NCBI GenBank assembly: GCA_029077825.1
Contig: JAQNCT010000023.1
Location: 1-36,158, forward strand
DNA from: Acidocella sp.
GTDB taxonomy: Bacteria; Pseudomonadota; Alphaproteobacteria; Acetobacterales; Acetobacteraceae
Length of the DNA stretch: 36,158 nucleotides
Direction: 5' to 3'
Shown: in pieces, positions 31,538 through 36,158 of the stretch
Layout of the letters: every line of letters starts with the position of its first letter
Position numbering within the stretch: position 1 is the first letter of the stretch
Notes under the pieces: generated by a model
The model's database searches: none
Told to the model about the DNA's origin: nothing
What the model saw: only the letters and a program-made list of their open reading frames with translations
Program-made: the position numbers and the translations under genes

Positions 31538-31572
31538 ACAATATAACGAATTTTGGGAAAATAGGGGAAAAC

Positions 31573-32067
31573 ATGATAGAATATTTCGTTCGTTTGACTG
31601 TCTTCACTATGTTTGTCAGCTTTGTCGCGTTGGTGCGCCCTGCGCATGCCAATATGTCAATGCTCGATAATTTTGATTACGCCCAACCGGCTTTTAAAAA
31701 TTCCATGCCATTTGCCACACAACATGTGGTCATTCAGGTTAGTCAGGATGACCCGGCTTTATGGAATCTGGCCTTGAACAACGCACAAAATGTGCAGGAT
31801 TACTTTGGCGCCCAAAAAGTTCAGGTTGTCGTTGTCGCTTATGGGCCAGGGCTGAAAATGTTGATCGCCGGCAGCCCTGTTACAGAACGGCTGGCAACAC
31901 TTGACCAGGAAGGTATCGAATTCGACGCCTGCCATGTGACCATGCTGGGCATGGAACGTGCCACCGGCCACTTGCCTGTGCTGGTCCCTTCGGCGGTAAT
32001 TGTACCAGGGGGTATTGTACGAATTATGCAGCTTGAAGCGCACGGGTTCCAATATATCAAACCTTGA
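31573..32067 (+). CDS. Secreted DsrE-family protein (sox-proximal copy)
   Basis: This is a 164-residue exported protein with a signal peptide (about residues 1-26, ending AHA-N). The DsrE-like domain has VQVVVVAYGPGLKMLIAG (83-100), an ER pair, and the conserved Cys120 in EGIEFDACHVTM, then PGGIVRIMQLEAHGF. It is clearly paralogous to the product at 23506-23994: the same AYGPG, EFD-C and RIMQLE blocks occur in the same order. It lacks the Pro-rich linker of that copy. AGGGG precedes the ATG. Divergent from the sox-side operon across a palindromic control region, it may be co-regulated with it. Periplasmic sulfane-sulfur binding is inferred from family and context. Confidence 0.86.
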   Translation: MIEYFVRLTVFTMFVSFVALVRPAHANMSMLDNFDYAQPAFKNSMPFATQHVVIQVSQDDPALWNLALNNAQNVQDYFGAQKVQVVVVAYGPGLKMLIAGSPVTERLATLDQEGIEFDACHVTMLGMERATGHLPVLVPSAVIVPGGIVRIMQLEAHGFQYIKP

Positions 32068-32068
32068 T

Positions 32069-32140
32069 ATGAAAATTTTCAACTGGGGCCCGCACGATTA
32101 CGGACCCCGGTTGATGCAAGTTTATTACACCAAGCGTTGA
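32069..32140 (+). CDS. Possible 23-residue peptide after the DsrE-like gene
   Basis: An ATG one base after the DsrE-like stop opens a 23-codon frame (MKIFNWGPHDYGPRLMQVYY then TKR) that stops where the following methyltransferase frame begins. No Shine-Dalgarno is visible; expression would depend on re-initiation. It is rich in aromatic residues and not low complexity. The DNA also contains an imperfect GGGGCC/GGACCCC stem, so a hairpin is the alternative reading. Confidence 0.25.
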   Translation: MKIFNWGPHDYGPRLMQVYYTKR

Positions 32141-32157
32141 AAGCCAGAGATAGACCG

Positions 32158-32763
32158 ATGAAACAGAATGTGTGGAACCAGCGCTATGCGGTTGAAGATT
32201 ACATATTCGGCACCGAACCCAGCGACATACTGCGTAACAACGCGCATCTTCTAAAAGCCGGCCAAACCGCGCTGGCGATCGCTGATGGTGAGGGCCGCAA
32301 CGGCGTGTATCTGGCAAGGCTTGGCTTACAGGTCACCAGTTTTGATTACTCGGAAGTGGCAATCGCCAAAGCTAAAAAGCTCGCGGCCCTGCATAATGTG
32401 CAACTGACCATGCTGGAGAGCGATATCGATTCCTGGCGCTGGACACCGGCAGCCTTTGATGCCGTGGTAGGAATATTTTTTCAATTCCTTGACCCGGTGC
32501 CACGCGCAGAAGCCTTTGCTGGAATTATTGCCACGCTCAAGCCTGGCGGGCTGGTGTTTTTGCGCGGCTACACGCCCAAGCAGCTTGACTATAAAACCGG
32601 CGGACCTTCAAACGTGGATAATCTTTATACGCCTGCACTGCTCACCGAAGCATTTGCGGGTTTTGAAATTTTACGACTTGAAGAGATGGACGTGCTGCTC
32701 AATGAAGGCCCACGCCACACCGGCATGAGCGCGTTCGTTGATTTTATTGCGCGCAAACCCTGA
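32158..32763 (+). CDS. SAM-dependent methyltransferase, TehB/thiol-methyltransferase-like
   Basis: This is a 201-residue class I methyltransferase. It begins with the WNQRYAVEDYIFGTEPSDIL signature seen in TehB-like and related detoxifying methyltransferases. The SAM loop is ALAIADGEGRNGVYLA (about 45-60), then VTSFDYSEVAIAKAK, ESDIDSWRW and LKPGGLVFLRGYTPKQL. TehB-type enzymes volatilise tellurite, selenite or thiols; methylation of a toxic sulfur species would suit the location but is inference. The ATG at 32158 is chosen over a TTG seven codons upstream. It is convergent with cioB. Confidence 0.83.
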   Translation: MKQNVWNQRYAVEDYIFGTEPSDILRNNAHLLKAGQTALAIADGEGRNGVYLARLGLQVTSFDYSEVAIAKAKKLAALHNVQLTMLESDIDSWRWTPAAFDAVVGIFFQFLDPVPRAEAFAGIIATLKPGGLVFLRGYTPKQLDYKTGGPSNVDNLYTPALLTEAFAGFEILRLEEMDVLLNEGPRHTGMSAFVDFIARKP

Positions 32764-32774
32764 GATGCCATAAC

Positions 32775-32792
32775 CGCATTAGTGATAATGCG
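32775..32792. terminator. Hairpin between convergent methyltransferase and cioB
   Basis: A perfect 7-bp stem (CGCATTA / TAATGCG) with a 4-base loop overlaps the last codons and stop of cioB, just after the methyltransferase stop. It is symmetric for both strands but lacks U-runs, so termination is possible rather than proven. Confidence 0.4.
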
Positions 32793-33837
32793 CGCCTGGG
32801 ACAATTTTGCCGCGGAAAATATAATAGGCAAAAATATTATAAGCGATGATGATAGGGATCAGCACCAAAATGCCTGGTAATAAAAATTCCAGGCTGACGG
32901 ACGGCGCCGCCGCCTGCCAGATATTGACAGATGGCGGAATGATCATGGGAAATATGCTGTAACCTAGCCCGCCAAACGAGACCACGAAAAACCCAAGCCC
33001 ACAGAGGAACGGCGTTTTGTCATGATGCGCCAGATGTTCGTCACGCAAATGGGTAAAGAAAAAATAGGCCAGGATCAAAACCGCTGCCGGCGCGACACTG
33101 GTGGGGAATATCCATGGCCAGTCGAACCAGCGATGGAAATACGCCGCATTGGAAAGCGGCGACCAGATGCCGACGATAGCAAAAATGACCAGCATGGCGA
33201 TGGCCAGATTTTTAGCGTAACGGCGCATATCCTGCTGCAATTTTCCAGAAGCCCGCCAGATAATCCAGGCGGCACCCAACATTGAATAACCCACCGCCAC
33301 CGCGAAGCCACAAAAAATCGTGAAAGGCGTTAGCCAGTTGAGCGCCCCGCCGGCATAGGCACGGTCAACCACCGGGATACCATGCATCAACCCGCCCAAA
33401 ATGGCGCCCTGGCAGAACGCTGCTACGAGAGAGCCACCAAAAAATGCCCAGTCCCACAACCCGCGCAGTTTTTCCGTGGGTGCGCGAAAGCGGAACTCAA
33501 AGGCGGCACCACGGAAGATCAGCCCCATCAGCATCAGGATCACCAGTGGGTATACCGCCGGCAGAATCACCGCATAGGCAAGCGGAAACGCGCCATACAA
33601 AGTGCTGCCGCCCAGCACCAGCCAAGTCTCATTGCCATCCCACACCGGCGCAATGGAATTCACCATTACGTCGCGGTTGGTTTTGTCACGCTCCAGAGCG
33701 AATAATATCCCGATGCCAAGGTCAAAACCATCAAGAATCACATACATCAGAATAATGAAAGCCATGATGACAGCGAACGCCACCGGCAACCACGGCGCGC
33801 CGGGCGGAACCAACCCTAGAGTTATTGATGAAAGCAT
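32779..33837 (-). CDS. cydB: Cytochrome bd-type quinol oxidase subunit II (CioB/CydB)
   Basis: Subunit II of a bd-type terminal quinol oxidase, an integral membrane protein of 352 residues with about eight to nine helices. Recognisable stretches are YVILDGFDLGIGILFAL near 32-48, SIAPVWDGNETWLVLGG near 61-77, GAAFEFRFRA near 109, and SNAAYFHRWFDWPWIFPTSVAP in the second half. It starts two bases after the cydA stop, so the subunits are coupled. With a subunit I of short Q-loop type, the pair best fits the cyanide-insensitive oxidase (CIO) branch, named cioB in some species. Confidence 0.95.
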   Translation of the reverse strand: MLSSITLGLVPPGAPWLPVAFAVIMAFIILMYVILDGFDLGIGILFALERDKTNRDVMVNSIAPVWDGNETWLVLGGSTLYGAFPLAYAVILPAVYPLVILMLMGLIFRGAAFEFRFRAPTEKLRGLWDWAFFGGSLVAAFCQGAILGGLMHGIPVVDRAYAGGALNWLTPFTIFCGFAVAVGYSMLGAAWIIWRASGKLQQDMRRYAKNLAIAMLVIFAIVGIWSPLSNAAYFHRWFDWPWIFPTSVAPAAVLILAYFFFTHLRDEHLAHHDKTPFLCGLGFFVVSFGGLGYSIFPMIIPPSVNIWQAAAPSVSLEFLLPGILVLIPIIIAYNIFAYYIFRGKIVPGAHYH

Positions 33838-33839
33838 GG

Positions 33840-35258
33840 TTATTCCGCTGGCACTGGATTGATAGGAGAACGACCGCCGACCAGCCCGTGGCTGCGCAAA
33901 GGCGCATCATCGGAGGGGAGGCTTTCGTTTAACTCTGGCTCCGCTGCCATCATTTTCAAAACATACACTATACCGCTACCAAAAACCAAACTGTAAATAA
34001 CAATGATTACGGCAAACGAGGTAACAACCTCCGGCAGCGTGATCGGCGACGCACTTTGTGCGGTGGTAAGCAGGCCGTACACAGTCCAGGGCTGGCGGCC
34101 AGTTTCCGTGGTGGTCCAGCCCATCACGATGGCGATGAAACCAGCCGGTGCCATCGCCATCGCCAAATAATGGAACCAGCGCGTTTCATATAGCCGGTGC
34201 CGGTAGCGCAGCCACAGGCTGAGCAGTCCAAGCCCAAACATCGCAAACCCAAGTGCGACCATGATTCGGAAAGAGAAAAACTCCACATCGACCACCGGCC
34301 ATTGATCCTTCGGCCAGGCATTAAGACCTTTAATAATACCATTCCAGTGGTGCGTCAGGATTAACGAGCCGAGATGCGGAATCGCGACATCATACAGCAG
34401 CTTACCCTGCGCCACATCGGGGATGCCAAACAAATGCAGCGCCTGCACGCCGGTGGTAAAGTCACCTTCCATGCCAGCAATTTTAGCGGGCTGGTACGCC
34501 AGCGTATTGTCGCCTTGGGTGTCGCCGGCTAAAATTTGCAACGGTGTCACAATCGCGGCCATCCACAGCGCCATAGAAAAAAACAAACGCGTGACAATGT
34601 TTTTGTTATTACGCAGCAGATGATAAGCACCAACGCCGCCCACCATGAAGGCAGTGGCCAGATAACTTCCCATGATCATATGCACCCAGCGGTATGGCGC
34701 CGATGGTGAAAAAATAATAGCCAGCCAGTCCTGCGGAATAAACTGGCCATTGGCGCCGATGATCGTGCCTTGCGGTGTTTGCATCCAGGAATTGGCAGCT
34801 AGAATCCAAGTGGCCGAGATCAGCGTACCGATTGAGACCAGACAGGTTGCCGCAAAATGCAGCTTCGGCCCCACCCGTTGCAGACCAAACAGCATGATTC
34901 CCAGGAAACCCGCCTCCAGGAAAAACGCTGTCAAAGTCTCGTAAGACAGCAACGGCCCAAGCACCGGCCCAACCTTATCGGCATAACCGCCCCAATTGGC
35001 ACCAACTTCGTAAGCCATCACCAGGCCGGAGACCACGCCGATGGCAAAAATCATCGCAAAAATCTTCAGCCAATATTTATAAGCATCAAAATACACCGGC
35101 TTTTTGGTCCATAAATACGCGCCTTCCAACACCGCAAGGAAGCTCGCAAGACCGATAGAGAAGGCCGGAAAGATGATATGAAATGCAATCACGAAGCCAA
35201 ACTGGGCGCGTGCGACATCAATCGCCGTTGGCGATGACAGATAAGCAGCTATCGACAT
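33840..35258 (-). CDS. cydA: Cytochrome bd-type quinol oxidase subunit I (CioA/CydA)
   Basis: Subunit I carries the three haems of bd oxidase and the quinol site. In the 472-residue protein the haem ligands are probably His27 (FHIIFPAF), His193 (RWVHMIMGSYL) and Met333 (FRIMVALGF). Lys259 and Glu264 in QPAKIAGMEGDF match the quinol-binding Q-loop start. GWTTTETGRQPW (about 380-391) is conserved. The protein is shorter than E. coli CydA and lacks the long Q-loop insertion, so it belongs to the CIO type, associated with cyanide and sulfide tolerance. GAGG precedes the ATG. It lies 27 bp after the tauE-like gene in the same direction. Confidence 0.95.
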   Translation of the reverse strand: MSIAAYLSSPTAIDVARAQFGFVIAFHIIFPAFSIGLASFLAVLEGAYLWTKKPVYFDAYKYWLKIFAMIFAIGVVSGLVMAYEVGANWGGYADKVGPVLGPLLSYETLTAFFLEAGFLGIMLFGLQRVGPKLHFAATCLVSIGTLISATWILAANSWMQTPQGTIIGANGQFIPQDWLAIIFSPSAPYRWVHMIMGSYLATAFMVGGVGAYHLLRNNKNIVTRLFFSMALWMAAIVTPLQILAGDTQGDNTLAYQPAKIAGMEGDFTTGVQALHLFGIPDVAQGKLLYDVAIPHLGSLILTHHWNGIIKGLNAWPKDQWPVVDVEFFSFRIMVALGFAMFGLGLLSLWLRYRHRLYETRWFHYLAMAMAPAGFIAIVMGWTTTETGRQPWTVYGLLTTAQSASPITLPEVVTSFAVIIVIYSLVFGSGIVYVLKMMAAEPELNESLPSDDAPLRSHGLVGGRSPINPVPAE

Positions 35259-35285
35259 ATTATTACCTCAAAAAACGACCAAATA

Positions 35286-36065
35286 TCAGAGCAGTGCTGG
35301 CAGACTCCGAAACAGCATGTATCCGGCCACGGCAAATATCAGCACCGAGAACACGGTTGTCAGACGGCCAGTTTTACCCGCCAAATGTTTGGCGATCCGG
35401 GTGCCAAACCAGCTTCCAAAAAAACCACCAGCGATAAACACCAGTGCCAGATTCCAATTGACCAATCCGGACAGGGCGTAGTTAACAGCAGTGGTCAAAC
35501 CGAAAGCAGTAACTGCTACTAGCGATGTTCCAACAGCATTTAAGATAGGCATGCCAGTAGAAGCCACAAGCCCAGGGACGATCAGAAATCCACCGCCGAT
35601 TCCAAAAAAACCTGAGAATACACCTGTGCCCAGGCCAAACCCTAAAACTTTCGGCGCCTTCTCGCGGTTACATTGCGCACCGGGCGTGCCAGTATTGCGG
35701 CGTCCGCGCAGCATCAGCACGCCCACTACCAGCATCACCAAAGCAAACAGGAATAATAATTTCTGGCCGTTGAATGCCTTGCCCGCGCTGGAGCCGATAA
35801 TAGCGCCCACAATGCCGCTTGCTGCATACATGGTGCCGCAGCGCCATTTCACATTGGCGGCCTTGGCATGATTAAACAGCCCCATGGCGGCATTGATCGC
35901 CACCGCAAAGGCGCTGGTACCGATGGCGATATGCGGGTTTTTCACCCCCACCAAATACACCATCAGGGGCACCGCCAGAATTGACCCGCCACCACCCACC
36001 AACCCCAGGGTGAAACCGACCAGCACACCCGAAAATGTGCCAAGAACATATTGCAGAATATCCAA
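35286..36065 (-). CDS. TauE/SafE-family sulfite/sulfonate exporter
   Basis: This is a membrane protein of 259 residues with about eight helices and the two characteristic TauE/SafE half-repeats: GFTLGLVGGGGSILAVPL (about 17-34) and GVFSGFFGIGGGFLIVPGL. The family exports sulfite, sulfoacetate or related anions from the cytoplasm. The start is TTG, preceded at six bases by GAGGG, overlapping closely with a preceding frame. Gene order tauE-cydA-cydB suggests one operon coupling sulfur-anion export to respiration. The substrate is inferred from the sox neighbourhood. Confidence 0.9.
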   Translation of the reverse strand: MDILQYVLGTFSGVLVGFTLGLVGGGGSILAVPLMVYLVGVKNPHIAIGTSAFAVAINAAMGLFNHAKAANVKWRCGTMYAASGIVGAIIGSSAGKAFNGQKLLFLFALVMLVVGVLMLRGRRNTGTPGAQCNREKAPKVLGFGLGTGVFSGFFGIGGGFLIVPGLVASTGMPILNAVGTSLVAVTAFGLTTAVNYALSGLVNWNLALVFIAGGFFGSWFGTRIAKHLAGKTGRLTTVFSVLIFAVAGYMLFRSLPALL

Positions 36066-36066
36066 C

Positions 36067-36158
36067 TCAGCCCTCTTTCAGAATTTCGCGCAGGCCAAAG
36101 CCACCTTCTGTCAAACGAGGTTTCATTGAGGGTTGGTTTCGGCTGCCGCGACAGGGGT
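36067..36158 (-). CDS. C-terminal end of an unidentified gene (partial)
   Basis: An open frame enters from the right edge on the minus strand and stops one base before the TTG start of the exporter. The last residues are MKPRLTEGGFGLREILKEG. Too little is present for a family call. The close spacing suggests an operon with the exporter; chance is also possible in 90 bases. Confidence 0.35.
   Translation of the reverse strand, partial: PCRGSRNQPSMKPRLTEGGFGLREILKEG

Noticed and set aside
1-36158. Insertion sequences, integrases, tRNA or rRNA genes
   Set aside because: No transposase or integrase domains, terminal inverted repeats, tRNA-like cloverleaf or rRNA segment was recognised by eye on either strand; a tRNA scan would confirm.

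Overview
This window looks like chromosomal DNA of an alphaproteobacterium, moderately GC-rich. An acidophilic or aerobic member of the Acetobacteraceae/Rhodospirillales (for example an Acidiphilium- or Acidocella-like lineage) is my best guess. The reasons are the accD-folC and miaB-phoH-ybeY-corC neighbourhoods, a SoxCD-containing Sox system, a Tat-exported high-potential iron-sulfur protein, a CIO-type bd oxidase and PhaB. The lineage is inference; no rRNA or tRNA gene lies in the window.

Bases 1-4960 (+) form a tightly overlapping run: the 3' part of queA, then tgt, queG (queuosine synthesis), accD (malonyl-CoA) and folC (folate). folC runs tail to tail into a YddG/EamA-like exporter on the minus strand, with about 140 bp of shared DNA. 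Bases 5740-7597 (-) hold phaB (acetoacetyl-CoA reductase) and a WecA/MraY-type lipid-carrier sugar-phosphate transferase. Divergent from them, 7728-12724 (+) encodes a surface-polysaccharide/lipid set: UDP-glucose 6-dehydrogenase, a methyltransferase-glycosyltransferase fusion, an RgpF-like protein and a PlsC acyltransferase. It is followed by trhO (tRNA ho5U34). Bases 13703-17413 (+) are the miaB-phoH-ybeY-corC RNA-processing operon, and then a DUF1275 (YoaK-like) membrane protein sits where lnt is often found.

Bases 18144-19712 (-) carry three very small envelope proteins (a Thr-rich lipoprotein, a Thr-rich secreted protein, a DUF3309-like membrane peptide) and a hemolysin-III/PAQR protein. 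MaoC (+) and a chemotaxis receptor (-) follow, then a methyltransferase and a HiPIP (+) with a recognisable promoter and a strong bidirectional terminator.

The main feature is a sulfur-oxidation island at 23506-31358 (-). In transcription order it runs: a 90-residue unknown protein, a DsbA-like thiol oxidoreductase, soxC, soxD, soxX, soxY, soxZ, soxA, soxK, soxB and a secreted DsrE-like protein. A second secreted DsrE-like paralogue sits at the opposite end (31573-32067, +), divergently transcribed across an AT-rich control region with a 14-bp palindrome. Past it come a SAM methyltransferase and a minus-strand tauE-cioA-cioB set (sulfite/sulfonate exporter plus cyanide-insensitive-type quinol oxidase). 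Together these would oxidise thiosulfate on the SoxYZ carrier in the periplasm, pass electrons to c-type cytochromes and possibly HiPIP, and export or handle sulfite, with a parallel quinol oxidase. No soxR, soxV/ccdA, soxW or soxEF is visible here.

The best candidates for something undescribed are the paired secreted DsrE-like proteins bracketing sox, the unknown-protein/DsbA-like pair heading the sox operon, the Met/Pro/Ala-rich tails shared by SoxX and SoxK, and a chemoreceptor whose Cache domain appears to lie on the cytoplasmic side.
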